Shown here: in pieces, positions 1 to 10,468 of the stretch
How the letters are laid out: the number at the start of each line of letters is the position of its first letter
Numbering within the stretch: position 1 is the stretch's first letter
From: an uncultured Methylocystaceae bacterium
GTDB taxonomy: Bacteria; Pseudomonadota; Alphaproteobacteria; Rhizobiales; Beijerinckiaceae
Assembly: GCA_937870755.1 (NCBI GenBank)
Contig: CALMZV010000026.1
Span: 62,001-126,000, forward strand
DNA length: 64,000 nt
Reading direction: 5' to 3'
Program-made: the position numbers and the translations under genes
Notes under the pieces: generated by a model
What the model was told of the DNA's origin: nothing
The model's input: the letters and a program-made list of their open reading frames with translations, nothing else
Database searches by the model: none

Positions 1-966
1 CGCCAGCGCGCGGAGTTTCGCCTGTGGGACGTGTCGAACGGCCAGCAGGCCGCCGGCCAGCAGTATGTTACGGACGCCAATGTCTCGCGCCGCGTGGCGC
101 ATATCATGTCGGATCAGATTTTCTCGCGCGTGACGGGCGAGAAGGGGTTCTTCGACACGCGCGTGGTGTTCGTCGACGAGACGGGCGCGAAGGAAAGCCG
201 GCGCAAGCGGCTCGCGATGATGGACCAGGACGGCGCCAACGTGACCTATCTCACGCGCGGCGACGAACTCGTCGTCACGCCGCGCTTTTCGCCGTCATCG
301 CAGGACGTGACCTACATGGCGTTCGGCGCGGCCGAGCCGAAGGTCATGCTGATGAACGTCGACAACCGGCAGCGCGAGGCGGTCGGAAATTTTCCGGGCA
401 TGACGTTCGCGCCGCGCTTTTCGCCGGACGGCCAGAAGATCGTGATGTCGCTGTCGCAGGGCGCATCCTCCGCGCTCTACACGATGGACCTGCGCACGCG
501 CGCCACAACGCGGCTCACGGATTCCAGCGGCATCGACACTGCGCCATGCTACGCGCCGGACGGAGACAGGATCGTGTTCGAATCCGACCGCGGCGGCACG
601 CAGCAGATCTACATCATGAGCGCCCACGGCGGACAGGCGAAGCGGATTTCCTTCGGCGACGGGCGCTATTCGACGCCCGTCTGGTCGCCGAAAGGCGATT
701 ACATCGCCTTCACGCGCCAGTCGAAGAACGGGTTCGCGATCGGTGTGATGAAGCCGGACGGATCGGGCGAGCGCATCCTCACCGAGGGCTACCACAACGA
801 AGGGCCGACCTGGGCGCCGAACGGGCTGTTCCTCATGTTCTTCCGCGATCCGGGCGGGTCGGCCGGCGCCAAGGTGCACATGACCGACATATACGGCCGC
901 GCGGATTTCGTCGTGCCGACGCCGTCCTACGCCAGCGACCCCGCGTGGTCGCCGCTGCTGAACTGA
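1..966 (+). CDS. tolB: Tol-Pal system protein TolB, C-terminal part (5' end outside window)
   Basis: The frame is open from the first base, so the gene begins upstream of the window and about 321 codons are present. The product is the periplasmic beta-propeller of the Tol-Pal machine, which binds Pal and helps keep the outer membrane constricted at division. Repeated propeller blades are visible, with the pattern [39 protein letters not shown] and a final DPAWSPLL. The N-terminal domain and signal peptide are not in the window. Normally pal follows directly, but here an opposite-strand permease gene separates them. The family call is secure; only the start is unseen. Confidence 0.95.
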   Translation, partial: RQRAEFRLWDVSNGQQAAGQQYVTDANVSRRVAHIMSDQIFSRVTGEKGFFDTRVVFVDETGAKESRRKRLAMMDQDGANVTYLTRGDELVVTPRFSPSSQDVTYMAFGAAEPKVMLMNVDNRQREAVGNFPGMTFAPRFSPDGQKIVMSLSQGASSALYTMDLRTRATTRLTDSSGIDTAPCYAPDGDRIVFESDRGGTQQIYIMSAHGGQAKRISFGDGRYSTPVWSPKGDYIAFTRQSKNGFAIGVMKPDGSGERILTEGYHNEGPTWAPNGLFLMFFRDPGGSAGAKVHMTDIYGRADFVVPTPSYASDPAWSPLLN

Positions 967-996
967 AAAAGGCTCCGGGCGACGCCTCTGGCCGGT

Positions 997-1803
997 CTAT
1001 TCGGCCGCCGCCGGCGCGGAGGCCGCCACGCGCGGCCTTGCGGCGAGCGCCGTGCCGAGAATGGCCGCGACGGCGATGAGCGCCTGCGCGCCGATCGCTT
1101 CCCACGACGGATTGAATCCGAAGGCGACGATCCAGTCGGCGTGCGGCGCGGGCGTGACGGACACGAGCGCCAGTTCCTGCAATTCCTGGAGCGCGGCGCC
1201 GACGAAGCGCAGGCCCATCACGAACAGCAGCGCGGAGGTGGCCAGGAACACCGGGCGCAGCGGCAGGCGCAGCGCCAGCCACTGCATGGCGACGAACAGG
1301 ACGAGCAGCAGCGCGGCGGCGACGAGGAGGCCGGAGAACAGGCCGAACGACCAGCCGCCGCTGGTGTTGGCGAGCGCCTGGAGAAACAGCACCGTCTCCG
1401 CGCCTTCTCGGAACACGGCGAGGAAGGCGATGCCGGCGATGGCGGTCGCCCTGGGCGCGGCCATGGCCTGCTCTGCGACCTTTTTCAGTTCGGCGGCCCA
1501 GCGCGCCGGGTTCTGGCGCAGGAACAGCCAGCCGCTCATGTAGAGCATCAGCGCGGCGGCGACGATCAGAACGACCGCCTCGATGCGGTCGTCGTGCGCG
1601 CCGTTGTAGAAATAGGCGAACACGAAAGCCGCGAGCACGCTGGCGGCGATGGCGGCGAGCGCGCCGGCGTGGAGCGCGCGCACGCGGCCGGCCGCGTCCA
1701 TCCTGTGCAGGAACGCGGCAAGCGCGGCGATGATGAGCATCGCCTCGACGCCCTCGCGGAGCAGGATCGATCCCGATTGCAGTGCGACGGAGAAAGCGCT
1801 CAT
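997..1803 (-). CDS. FTR1-family high-affinity iron permease
   Basis: This is a 268-residue membrane protein with about seven hydrophobic segments. It carries two REGxE iron-translocation motifs, REGVEA at residues 16-21 and REGAET at 132-137, which define the FTR1/EfeU family. Members move ferric iron across the inner membrane, usually with a partner oxidase or periplasmic protein, but no such partner lies next to it here. The ATG at 1803 is chosen because a GAAGGGA ribosome site lies just before it; a further upstream ATG at 1839 has none. The gene is transcribed against tolB and pal and sits between them, which is unusual. It is close to convergent with tolB, whose stop is only 30 bases away. 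Confidence 0.85.
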   Translation of the reverse strand: MSAFSVALQSGSILLREGVEAMLIIAALAAFLHRMDAAGRVRALHAGALAAIAASVLAAFVFAYFYNGAHDDRIEAVVLIVAAALMLYMSGWLFLRQNPARWAAELKKVAEQAMAAPRATAIAGIAFLAVFREGAETVLFLQALANTSGGWSFGLFSGLLVAAALLLVLFVAMQWLALRLPLRPVFLATSALLFVMGLRFVGAALQELQELALVSVTPAPHADWIVAFGFNPSWEAIGAQALIAVAAILGTALAARPRVAASAPAAAE

Positions 1804-2105
1804 TCCCTTCGGCTCCGGTCGGCGCGCGCGCGCGTCCATGCAGCGTCAATTCGCGGAGTTTATTGCGGCCGGCGCGACCGCAAGGCAACCAAAAAGGTCA
1901 ATCCGCTTTGCATTTGATAATTGGAATGATTCAAAAACAGGCGCGCCGCGCCGCATTATGGCCATTAACGGGCGGTTAACCACGCGTCGATTTTTGCATA
2001 AATGCAACGCGTCGATGCAACCCGCAATCAAGGTTGACGGCGCCTTCCCTTAACCATCGGCGGTCTATTCCTCACCGCTCGAAACGATTTCTGGAGCGGA
2101 TGGAC
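1804..2105. promoter_or_regulatory. Divergent intergenic region between FTR1 permease and pal
   Basis: These 302 bases hold no gene. The region is much more AT-rich than its surroundings, especially between about 1885 and 1935, which fits promoters for both flanking genes. It contains one perfect CtrA-type box (listed separately). A GATAAT...GATTC stretch at 1916-1932 only weakly resembles an iron-responsive operator and is not called. Confidence 0.4.
1965..1979. promoter_or_regulatory. CtrA-type box upstream of pal
   Basis: The sequence is TTAA, seven bases (CGGGCGG), then TTAA followed by C. This exactly matches the TTAA-N7-TTAA(C) site recognised by the alphaproteobacterial cell-cycle regulator CtrA. 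It lies 126 bases before the pal start and 161 bases before the divergent permease start. Binding is inferred from the motif only. Confidence 0.55.
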
Positions 2106-2618
2106 ATGATGAACCGCGCCCTCAAACTGGCCGCCGCGCTGAGCATGGCGCTCGCGATGACGGCCTGCGCGAAAAACGCGGCGGACGATGCGAGCCTGGC
2201 CGGCGGCGGCCTCGGCGGGCGCGGTGGCGCCGGGGCGGGTTACGCCACGCCCGGCAGCGCGCAGGATTTCGCCACCAATGTCGGCGACCGCGTGTTCTTC
2301 GAATCGGATTCGACCGAACTGTCCTCGACCGCGCAGGCGACGCTGGAGAAACAGGCGCGCTGGCTCAACCAATACGGACGCTATTCCTTCACGGTCGAGG
2401 GCCACGCCGACGAGCGGGGCACGCGCGAATACAATTTCGCGCTCGGCGCTCGCCGCGCGGAGGTGACGAAGGAATATCTGGTGGCGCGGGGCGTATCGGC
2501 TTCGCGCATCAAGACCATCAGCTACGGCAAGGAGCGGCCGGTGGCGGTCTGCAACGACATTTCCTGCTGGTCGCAGAACCGCCGCGCCGTGACGGTGCTC
2601 GCCGGCGGCCAGTCCTGA
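2106..2618 (+). CDS. pal: Peptidoglycan-associated lipoprotein Pal
   Basis: Pal is the outer-membrane lipoprotein that anchors the Tol-Pal complex to peptidoglycan. The 170-residue product has a lipoprotein signal ending in ALAMTAC, with the lipidated cysteine at residue 21, then a short Gly/Ala linker and an OmpA-type C-terminal domain. That domain shows the peptidoglycan-binding signature EGHADERGTREYN and a downstream GARRAE. The start at 2106 is chosen because GGAG at 2093-2096 lies nine bases upstream; ATGs at 2100 and 2109 are alternatives. Neighbours cpoB and tolB support the call. A CtrA-type box upstream suggests cell-cycle control. Confidence 0.95.
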   Translation: MMNRALKLAAALSMALAMTACAKNAADDASLAGGGLGGRGGAGAGYATPGSAQDFATNVGDRVFFESDSTELSSTAQATLEKQARWLNQYGRYSFTVEGHADERGTREYNFALGARRAEVTKEYLVARGVSASRIKTISYGKERPVAVCNDISCWSQNRRAVTVLAGGQS

Positions 2619-2625
2619 GCGGGAC

Positions 2626-2648
2626 GCCGGCCGGACGCCCCGGCCGGC
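2626..2648 (+). other. Hairpin between pal and cpoB
   Basis: A perfect 9-bp GC stem (GCCGGCCGG / CCGGCCGGC) with a five-base loop starts eight bases after the pal stop. The run after it (GCGGTTTG) is too poor in T for a convincing intrinsic terminator. A transcript-stabilising or attenuating hairpin within the operon is more likely. Confidence 0.35.
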
Positions 2649-2736
2649 GCGGTTTGCCGCATCGCGCCAAGCTTCCGTCAGAATTCCGTGGCATGCGCAT
2701 CGCGACCGACGCTGCAAAACGACCGGATTTCTCTAC

Positions 2737-3768
2737 ATGCGCGCATCCTTGCTGGTTCTGACGTCCCTGACGGCGCTTGCCCCGGCGGCCGCGCCTGCTT
2801 GGGCGCAGGCGCCGTTGCACACGGCACAGCTGTTCAACCGACCGACCCCGCCCGCCGCCATCGACGACGACGACGCCCCGCCGGCGCGCGGGCCGGACGC
2901 CGGCGCGCTGGTCGTGCGCATCGAACGGCTGGAAAAGGAAATTCGCGCGCTGACGGGGCAGATCGAGCAGTTGCAGTTCCAGGTGCGCAAACTGGAGGAG
3001 CGCGGCCCGGCGGCCGCGACCTCCGTTCCGGCGCCGGCCGTGGTCGCGCCGGCCGCGCCCGCCCAGCCGCTCGACCTGAATGGCGGCCGCATGCGGCGCG
3101 GCGACGCCTTCGACCCCGCCAGCAATCCCGGGGCGCCGGGCGCGCCGCGCCCGCTCGGCTCCACCCCGCCGAGCGCGCCGCTGACGGCGACGCCCGCCCC
3201 CGTCCGCAATGTCGGCCCCGCCGGCCCGCTCGGCGCGCCCCAGCCGCAGGCGGTCTCCACGCAACCCATGGCCCCGCCGCAGGTTTCGTCCGATCCCGCC
3301 CAGCCGCTGGATCTCGCCCGGCCTGGCGCTCAACCGCCCGCCCAGCCCGGCGACGTCGCCGCGCTGCCGCCGGCGGCCGCGCCCCCGGGGCCGAAGGAGG
3401 AATACGAAGCCGCGCTCGCGCTCCTGCGGCAGGGCCAGTACGACAGCGCCGAGAAGTCGCTCTCCGGCTTTCTCGCCAAGCACCCGAAGAGCCGCTACGT
3501 CGCCGACGCCACGTTCAATCTCGGCGAAACCTATTTCCAGCGCAGCCGGCATCGCGAGGCGGCGGAAAACTACCTGAAGATCACCACGTCCTATTCGAGC
3601 GCCGCCAAGGCGCCCGATGCGCTGCTGCGGCTCGGCCAGTCGCTGAACGCGCTCGGCGCCAAGGAGCAGGCCTGCGCCTCGTTCGCCGAGGTCGCGCGCA
3701 AATATCCCAACGCCTCGGCCACGGTGCGCGCATCCGCCGACCGCGAGGCGAAAAAGCTCCAGTGCTAG
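2737..3768 (+). CDS. cpoB: Cell division coordinator CpoB (YbgF)
   Basis: CpoB is a periplasmic protein that links Tol-Pal function with peptidoglycan synthesis at the septum. The 343-residue product has a signal peptide ending near PAWAQA. A heptad-rich coiled-coil segment follows at roughly residues 60-90 (IERLEKEIRALTGQIEQLQ). A long low-complexity Pro/Ala-rich linker separates this from a C-terminal TPR domain at about 225-343, which includes GQYDSAEKSLSGFL and FNLGETYFQRSRHREAAENY. The linker is longer than in enterobacterial homologues, as is common in alphaproteobacteria. The last seven bases overlap the start of tilS, indicating co-transcription. Confidence 0.92.
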   Translation: MRASLLVLTSLTALAPAAAPAWAQAPLHTAQLFNRPTPPAAIDDDDAPPARGPDAGALVVRIERLEKEIRALTGQIEQLQFQVRKLEERGPAAATSVPAPAVVAPAAPAQPLDLNGGRMRRGDAFDPASNPGAPGAPRPLGSTPPSAPLTATPAPVRNVGPAGPLGAPQPQAVSTQPMAPPQVSSDPAQPLDLARPGAQPPAQPGDVAALPPAAAPPGPKEEYEAALALLRQGQYDSAEKSLSGFLAKHPKSRYVADATFNLGETYFQRSRHREAAENYLKITTSYSSAAKAPDALLRLGQSLNALGAKEQACASFAEVARKYPNASATVRASADREAKKLQC

Positions 3769-4778
3769 ACCAGCGCGCCGATCCGCCGCTGGCGGCTGCG
3801 ACGGCGCGGCTGTTGGAAAAACTCGCGACCGCACGCGGGCTGTTGCTCGCGGTGTCGGGCGGGCCGGATTCGATGGCGCTCATGCACCTGGCGGCGCGCT
3901 GGCGGCCGCACGGCGCCGATCGCCCGCGTATCGAAGTGGCGACCGTCGATCACGGATTGCGGGCGCAGGCGGGCGCGGAGGCGGCGGCGGTCGCGCAGGC
4001 CGCGCAAACGCTCGGCCTGCCCCACGCGATCCTCGTCTGGGAGGGCGAGAAACCGTCGAGCCGCGTGCAGGAGCGCGCGCGGGCGGCGCGTTACGGTCTG
4101 CTGGCGCGGCATGCGCGGGCGCGCGGCCTCGACACGCTGGTGACCGCGCATCATGCCGACGACCAGGCCGAAACCATCCTCATGCGGCTCCAGCGCGGCA
4201 GCGGGCCGGCGGGGCTTGCGGGCATGCGCGCGCACGGCCGGGTTCCCGGCGCGCCCGACATCGCGCTCGCCCGACCGCTGCTTGGCGTCGGCAAGGACGA
4301 ACTGGTCGCGCTCTGCGGGGCGGTGGGGCAGGATTTCGTCGAAGACCCGAGCAACGCGCATCCGGCCTTCCAGCGCGTGCGGGCGCGCCGCCTGCTGCCG
4401 CTCCTGGCGCGCGAGGGGCTTGGGGCGGCCGGACTGCTGCGACTGGGCGAACGCGCGGCGCGGGCGGAGGCGGCGCTGGCGGCCCTGACGGCCGAACGCC
4501 TCGCGCGCCTGCCGGCCGACAGCGCGCTCACGCGCTTTGGCGTGGCGCGCGGCGCGCTTGCGGATCTGCCGGAGGAGGTTCTGTTGCGGCTGCTGGCGGG
4601 CCAGATCGCGCGGTTGACGGGCGCCGCGCCGCGGCTGGAGCGGCTGGAGCGGGCGGCCGCGGCGATCGCGGCGGCGCTCGTGAACGGCGCGAACTGGGCC
4701 GGAACGCTGGGTGGAACGACCATCCGGCTTGGCCGGTCGCAGCTGTCGGTGGCGCTCGCGCCGGCGCGCGGTCGCTGA
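3762..4778 (+). CDS. tilS: tRNA(Ile)-lysidine synthase TilS
   Basis: TilS attaches lysine to the wobble cytidine of the tRNA-Ile(CAU) anticodon, an essential cytoplasmic modification that lets it read AUA. The 338-residue product has the PP-loop ATP-pyrophosphatase motif SGGPDS at residues 32-37, then the family segments VDHGLRAQAGAEA, RAARYGLLARHA and TAHHADDQAET. A GTG start at 3762, inside the cpoB stop region, gives a protein of normal family length. The frame runs open upstream through cpoB, but that part has no TilS character. The tol-pal-tilS-ftsH order is typical of alphaproteobacteria. Confidence 0.93.
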   Translation: MLDQRADPPLAAATARLLEKLATARGLLLAVSGGPDSMALMHLAARWRPHGADRPRIEVATVDHGLRAQAGAEAAAVAQAAQTLGLPHAILVWEGEKPSSRVQERARAARYGLLARHARARGLDTLVTAHHADDQAETILMRLQRGSGPAGLAGMRAHGRVPGAPDIALARPLLGVGKDELVALCGAVGQDFVEDPSNAHPAFQRVRARRLLPLLAREGLGAAGLLRLGERAARAEAALAALTAERLARLPADSALTRFGVARGALADLPEEVLLRLLAGQIARLTGAAPRLERLERAAAAIAAALVNGANWAGTLGGTTIRLGRSQLSVALAPARGR

Positions 4779-4800
4779 ATTTTCACCTCGTCGTCAATCG

Positions 4801-4822
4801 CGCGCGGCGAAAGAGCCGCGCG
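4801..4822. other. Hairpin between tilS and ftsH
   Basis: A perfect 8-bp stem (CGCGCGGC / GCCGCGCG) closes a six-base GAAAGA loop just after tilS. No T-run follows, so it may be a weak terminator or mRNA-end structure for the tol-pal-tilS transcript. It immediately precedes the proposed ftsH promoter. Confidence 0.35.
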
Positions 4823-4825
4823 TCC

Positions 4826-4854
4826 TTGGCAAGGGGGGATTGCACGCCTAAATT
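4826..4854 (+). promoter_or_regulatory. Candidate ftsH promoter
   Basis: TTGGCA at 4826-4831 and TAAATT at 4849-4854 are separated by exactly 17 bases, about 60 bases before the ftsH start. The -35 hexamer is also preceded by C, giving CTTG, which alphaproteobacterial heat-shock (RpoH) promoters share. The sequence alone cannot tell which sigma factor uses it. Confidence 0.35.
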
Positions 4855-4913
4855 GCTAGATCAACTCCAAGAGCGGTGCGGGCCTCACGCGCCCGGCCCT
4901 TTCGAAGGTTCCG

Positions 4914-6839
4914 ATGAATCCGAATTTCCGGAATTTCGCCCTCTGGGTGATCATCTTCTTCCTCGTCGTCGCGCTGGTGATGCTGTTCCAGAACCCGTCG
5001 CAGCGCCAGCAGACGCAGGACATCTCCTTCTCCGAACTGCTGACGCAGGTCGATCAGGGCCGCGTGCGCGACGTGACGATCTCGGGCAACGAGATCACGG
5101 GCCACTATAACGACGCGCGGTCGTTCACGACCTATGCGCCCAACGACCCGTCGCTGATCCAGACGCTCTACAAGAAGAACGTGTCGATCACCGCGCGGCC
5201 GCCGTCGGACGGCAATTCGTGGCTGGTGACGCTTTTGGTCAACGGCCTGCCGCTGATCGCCTTCCTGGGCGTATGGATTTTCCTGTCGCGGCAGATGCAG
5301 GGGGCCGGCGGGAAAGCCATGGGCTTCGGCAAGTCGAAGGCCAAACTGCTCACCGAAACGCGGGGGCGCGTGACGTTCGAGGACGTCGCGGGCGTGGACG
5401 AAGCCAAGGAGGATCTGCAGGAGATCGTCGAGTTCCTGCGCGATCCGCAGAAATTCCAGCGGCTCGGCGGGCGCATTCCGCGCGGCGTGCTGCTGGTCGG
5501 CCCGCCCGGCACCGGCAAGACGCTGCTGGCGCGCGCCATCGCGGGCGAGGCCAATGTGCCGTTCTTCACCATCTCCGGGTCCGACTTCGTGGAGATGTTC
5601 GTGGGCGTGGGCGCGAGCCGCGTGCGCGACATGTTCGAGCAGGCCAAGAAGAACGCGCCCTGCATCATCTTCATCGACGAGATCGACGCGGTCGGTCGCC
5701 ATCGCGGCGCGGGCCTGGGCGGCGGCAACGACGAGCGCGAACAGACGCTCAACCAGTTGCTGGTGGAGATGGACGGATTCGAGGCCAACGAAGGCATCAT
5801 CCTGATTGCGGCCACCAACCGGCCGGACGTGCTCGATCCCGCGCTGTTGCGCCCCGGCCGTTTCGACCGGCAGATCGTGGTGCCGAACCCGGATGTGATC
5901 GGGCGCGAGAAGATTCTGCGCGTGCATGTGCGCAAGGTGCCGCTCGCCCCCGATGTGGATCTCAAGACGGTCGCGCGCGGCACGCCCGGTTTCTCCGGCG
6001 CGGATCTGATGAATCTCGTCAACGAGGCGGCGCTGATGGCGGCGCGGCGCGGCAAGCGCATCGTCACCATGGCCGAATTCGAGGACGCCAAGGACAAGAT
6101 CATGATGGGCGCAGAGCGCCGCACGCTGGTGATGACGGAGCAGGAAAAGCTGCTGACCGCCTATCACGAGGGCGGGCACGCGATCGTCGCGCTCAACGTG
6201 CCGGCGACCGATCCGGTGCACAAGGCCACCATCATTCCGCGCGGGCGCGCTCTCGGCATGGTCATGCAGCTGCCCGAGCGCGACAAGCTGTCGATGAGCT
6301 ACGAACAGATGATGTCGCGGCTGGCCGTGTTGATGGGCGGGCGCGTGTCGGAGGAGATCATCTTCGGCGAAGACAAGGTGACGAGCGGCGCGCAGTCCGA
6401 CATCGAGCAGGCGACGAAACTCGCGCGCGCGATGGTCACGCGCTGGGGCTTCTCGAAAGAGCTTGGCACGGTGATGTACGGCGAGAATCAGGAAGAAGTG
6501 TTCCTGGGCTATTCGATGGGCCGCCAGCAGAACATTTCGGAAGAGACCTCGCAGAAGATCGACGCCGAGGTGCGCAGGCTCGTCGAAGCGGGCTTTTCCG
6601 AAGCGCGCCGCATTCTGACCGAGAAGCGCGACGATCTCGAAAAACTCGCGCGCGGGCTGATCGAATACGAGACGCTGTCGGGCGAGGAGATTCTCGGCTT
6701 GATCGAGGGTCGCGCGCCGGTGCGCGACGACGGGACCGAAAAGCCCGACGCGCCGCGCACCACCAGCGTGCCCTCGACGCCCCGCCGGCCCAAGCCGGAA
6801 GCCGACGCCGGCGGGCTGGAGCCGCAGCCGCAGACCTGA
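4914..6839 (+). CDS. ftsH: ATP-dependent zinc metalloprotease FtsH
   Basis: FtsH is the membrane-anchored AAA protease that degrades misfolded membrane proteins and selected regulators. The 641-residue product has an N-terminal membrane helix (about residues 8-25), a periplasmic domain, a second membrane helix (about 103-124), an AAA module and a zinc protease domain. The Walker A motif GPPGTGKT is at 196-203, followed by the Walker [10 protein letters not shown] and the second region of homology around [19 protein letters not shown]. The catalytic HEGGH is at 418-422. It has its own promoter region after tilS and ends before a strong terminator. Confidence 0.98.
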   Translation: MNPNFRNFALWVIIFFLVVALVMLFQNPSQRQQTQDISFSELLTQVDQGRVRDVTISGNEITGHYNDARSFTTYAPNDPSLIQTLYKKNVSITARPPSDGNSWLVTLLVNGLPLIAFLGVWIFLSRQMQGAGGKAMGFGKSKAKLLTETRGRVTFEDVAGVDEAKEDLQEIVEFLRDPQKFQRLGGRIPRGVLLVGPPGTGKTLLARAIAGEANVPFFTISGSDFVEMFVGVGASRVRDMFEQAKKNAPCIIFIDEIDAVGRHRGAGLGGGNDEREQTLNQLLVEMDGFEANEGIILIAATNRPDVLDPALLRPGRFDRQIVVPNPDVIGREKILRVHVRKVPLAPDVDLKTVARGTPGFSGADLMNLVNEAALMAARRGKRIVTMAEFEDAKDKIMMGAERRTLVMTEQEKLLTAYHEGGHAIVALNVPATDPVHKATIIPRGRALGMVMQLPERDKLSMSYEQMMSRLAVLMGGRVSEEIIFGEDKVTSGAQSDIEQATKLARAMVTRWGFSKELGTVMYGENQEEVFLGYSMGRQQNISEETSQKIDAEVRRLVEAGFSEARRILTEKRDDLEKLARGLIEYETLSGEEILGLIEGRAPVRDDGTEKPDAPRTTSVPSTPRRPKPEADAGGLEPQPQT

Positions 6840-6875
6840 GTCGCGCGCCGGAGGCGGCGCAACGACATTTCAAGA

Positions 6876-6899
6876 GCCCGGCTTCGGCCGGGCTTTTTT
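6876..6899 (+). terminator. Rho-independent terminator after ftsH
   Basis: A 7-bp stem (GCCCGGC / GCCGGGC) closes a TTCG tetraloop and is followed directly by six Ts. It lies 37 bases after the ftsH stop and is a textbook intrinsic terminator. Confidence 0.92.
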
Positions 6900-7029
6900 G
6901 TGGCGCCGCGCGCCTGTGCGGCGATTGCGCGACGTTGTGCGCTTCGTTAATGAAAACTTTCGACAATTCCCCGCCCGGCGACCTTCCGGTGTAGAAAGGG
7001 CGCCTGCGAAGCGCACGAAAGGCGAGGCG

Positions 7030-8370
<1,341 letters not shown>

Positions 8371-8431
8371 AATCAGGTCGATGCGCCTTGCCGGCGCGCG
8401 CGTTAACCCGTGGTTCGGTTAAGCGTTAGGG

Positions 8432-8446
8432 TTAAACACTCTTTAA
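8432..8446. promoter_or_regulatory. CtrA-type box upstream of first outer-membrane barrel gene
   Basis: A perfect TTAA-N7-TTAA (spacer ACACTCT) lies 72 bases before the start at 8519. It is the 3' part of a block beginning CGTTAGGGTTAA at 8424 that is repeated upstream of the paralogous gene at 9620. Two further TTAA half-sites at 8403 and 8419 precede it. Confidence 0.6.
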
Positions 8447-8518
8447 GGAAGCTCTGACAAATTCCCTCTGTCGCATTTCATTCGGGCCGCCTGCGCCCGA
8501 TTACAGAAGGGAATTGCC

Positions 8519-9379
8519 ATGGGCGGTTTCAAAGCCCTCACATTTGCGGGCGCAATCGCCCTCGGCGCGTCCGGCGCGGCTTCGGCCGCCGACCTGCTTC
8601 CGCCGCCGCCGGCCATCGAGGCCCCGATCGCCGCGCCGGCGCCGGATTTCGGCGGCTGGTATCTGCGCGCGGACGTGGGCGTGGGCATCAACACGATCTC
8701 GGGTCTGCGGTCCAGCTTCGCGCCGGGCTTCCTCGTCGACAATCCGCTGTTCGATCCCTCGTCCAAGCTGAGCGACAGCATGATCATCGGCGCGGGCGTC
8801 GGCTATCAGTTCAACTCGTGGCTGCGCGCCGACATCACCGGCGAATACCGCACCCATGCCGACTACCGCGCGATCCAGAGCTATGGCCCGACCTTCTGTC
8901 CGACCCTGACCGGGCGCTGCTTCGACGTCTATAACGGCAAGGTCGGCGCGGCGGTGTTCATGGCCAACGGCTACGCCGATCTCGGCACGTGGTACGGCAT
9001 CACCCCGTATATCGGCGCGGGCGTCGGCCTTGCGCATGTGCGCTTCGCCAATCTGACGGACATCGGCGTGCAGCCGGGCGGCGGCTTCGGCTTCGCGCAG
9101 AACGGCTCGCAGACGAATTTCGCCTGGGCGCTGATGGCGGGCCTCGGCTACAACGTCACCAACAATCTCAAGCTCGAATTCGGCTATCGCTACCTCAACA
9201 TGGGTCGCGTGACCTCGCCGGCGATCGTGTGCATGAACTCGCCCGCCTGCGGCTACGAGCGCCAGAGCTTCAGGCTCGACTCGCACGACATCCGCATCGG
9301 CTTCCGCTACATGTTCGGCGACGCCGGTCCCGCGCCTATCCAGGTCGCAGCGCCTGGTCCGCTCGTGCGCAAATACTGA
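8519..9379 (+). CDS. Outer-membrane beta-barrel protein (Omp25/RopB-like porin family)
   Basis: This 286-residue exported protein has a signal peptide cleaving near SAASAADLL, a short Pro-rich segment and then an eight-strand-type barrel. Alternating aromatic strands such as [28 protein letters not shown] and LKLEFGYRYLNMG are visible, and the last strand contains IRIGFRYMF. Such proteins are abundant structural or adhesion barrels of alphaproteobacterial outer membranes; a specific function cannot be read from the sequence. A GAAGGGA site precedes the start. A CtrA-type box lies upstream and a strong terminator follows, so it is monocistronic. The next gene is a diverged paralogue. Confidence 0.85.
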   Translation: MGGFKALTFAGAIALGASGAASAADLLPPPPAIEAPIAAPAPDFGGWYLRADVGVGINTISGLRSSFAPGFLVDNPLFDPSSKLSDSMIIGAGVGYQFNSWLRADITGEYRTHADYRAIQSYGPTFCPTLTGRCFDVYNGKVGAAVFMANGYADLGTWYGITPYIGAGVGLAHVRFANLTDIGVQPGGGFGFAQNGSQTNFAWALMAGLGYNVTNNLKLEFGYRYLNMGRVTSPAIVCMNSPACGYERQSFRLDSHDIRIGFRYMFGDAGPAPIQVAAPGPLVRKY

Positions 9380-9400
9380 GCGATCGCGCATTTCGAGAAC

Positions 9401-9430
9401 ACGGCGCGGGCCAGAAGCCCGCGCCGTTTT
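9401..9430 (+). terminator. Rho-independent terminator after first barrel gene
   Basis: An 11-bp perfect stem (ACGGCGCGGGC / GCCCGCGCCGT) with a CAGAA loop runs directly into a T stretch, 21 bases after the stop codon. Confidence 0.9.
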
Positions 9431-9506
9431 CATTTGTGGCGCACGGCGCCGAAAAGCCTGCGCGCCGCCTGAATTTTTAATCCGGCGCGTCAAAACATCG
9501 TTAGGG

Positions 9507-9521
9507 TTAAGCGCATTTTAA
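9507..9521. promoter_or_regulatory. CtrA-type box upstream of second outer-membrane barrel gene
   Basis: A perfect TTAA-N7-TTAA (spacer GCGCATT) lies 98 bases before the start at 9620. It is preceded by the same CGTTAGGGTTAA 12-mer (9499-9510) seen upstream of the first barrel gene, so the two promoters share a conserved regulatory block. Confidence 0.6.
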
Positions 9522-9619
9522 GCATGTTCGCTCAGATTTGATTCATTCGGAACGTCGGCGCGCGCCCACAGGCTTTCGGTTTCGCGCCGTTGAATGAGTC
9601 GAGCCAGAGGATGAGCGAC

Positions 9620-10378
9620 ATGAGGGTTCAAGCTCGCAGGATCGGGATCGCCGCATTGGGCGCGGTTCTCGCGGTCGTGACGTCCGGCGCCGGCGCGCGC
9701 GCGGCCGACATGCCGTTTTCGTCGGCGCTCGAACCGCCGCCGGTCGAGCAGCCGGTGCTGTTTGGCACGGGCTGGTATCTGCGCGGCGATATCGGCATCG
9801 GCAAGGATGCGCGGCTGCCGATCGACGGTTTTCCGACTCCGCTGAAGCGCTCGTTCCCCAATACGTGGTCGCTCGGCCTCGGCGCCGGTTACAAGTTCAA
9901 CACCTGGCTGCGCACCGACCTCACGTTCGACTGGCGCCAGCCCGAAACCGCGCAGGGCTATTCGTGGTCCTCGCCGTTCTGCGTCAATTTCGGCGGTCCC
10001 GGCTGCTCGACCTATTCGTCGAACCGCCTGACCAGCATGCAGATGCTCGGCAACGTCTATTTCGATCTCGGCACGTGGAGCGGGTTCACGCCGTATATCG
10101 GCGCCGGCGTCGGACTGAGCACCACCGACCAGCGCATGAACGTGACGCCGGGCGGCGGCGCGTGGGTGTGGGCGACCAAGCTCGAGACCATCAACTTCGC
10201 GTGGGCCGGCATGGTCGGCGTGTCCTACGCCGTCACGCCGAACCTGACGGCGGACGTGGGCTACCGCTATCTCGACATGGGCCGGGTGAACACGCTGACG
10301 GGGCTCGGCGTCCTCGGCAAGCACAAGCTGGATACGCACGAAGTTCGCGTGGGCATGCGCTACTACCCCGATTTCTGA
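9620..10378 (+). CDS. Outer-membrane beta-barrel protein, paralogue of the preceding gene
   Basis: This is a 252-residue exported barrel with a signal peptide ending GARAADMPF, a Pro-rich stretch (EPPPVEQP) and barrel strands such as [21 protein letters not shown] and [13 protein letters not shown]. It resembles the upstream paralogue in the [18 protein letters not shown] segment but has diverged elsewhere. The start at 9620 is chosen because AGAGG at 9606-9610 lies nine bases upstream and it yields a compact signal peptide; ATGs at 9590 and 9611 are possible. It has its own CtrA-type box and its own terminator. The exact role is unknown. Confidence 0.82.
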   Translation: MRVQARRIGIAALGAVLAVVTSGAGARAADMPFSSALEPPPVEQPVLFGTGWYLRGDIGIGKDARLPIDGFPTPLKRSFPNTWSLGLGAGYKFNTWLRTDLTFDWRQPETAQGYSWSSPFCVNFGGPGCSTYSSNRLTSMQMLGNVYFDLGTWSGFTPYIGAGVGLSTTDQRMNVTPGGGAWVWATKLETINFAWAGMVGVSYAVTPNLTADVGYRYLDMGRVNTLTGLGVLGKHKLDTHEVRVGMRYYPDF

Positions 10379-10417
10379 TCGCGGCGGTTCACGCTCTCGT
10401 TACGAAAGGTTTGAAAG

Positions 10418-10439
10418 GCGGGCTGCGGCCCGCTTTTTT
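10418..10439 (+). terminator. Rho-independent terminator after second barrel gene
   Basis: A 6-bp stem (GCGGGC / GCCCGC) with a TGCG loop is followed by six Ts. Confidence 0.88.
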
Positions 10440-10468
10440 GCGTGCGGCGTTTCGCCCGCACGCGCGAC

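Noticed and set aside
1916-1932. Fur- or Irr-like operator before the iron permease
   Set aside because: GATAATTGGAATGATTC resembles a Fur box only at the ends and its symmetry is poor. It is suggestive because of the neighbouring iron gene, but too weak to call.
2688-3761. Long N-terminal extension of TilS through cpoB
   Set aside because: The extension is out of frame with the clear CpoB coiled-coil and TPR protein. TilS family length fits the GTG at 3762.
6920-6960. Promoter or CtrA box before glmM (TTAATGAAAACTTTC)
   Set aside because: The second half-site does not match TTAA. Alternative hexamers (TTGCGC / TAATGA) are possible but not convincing.
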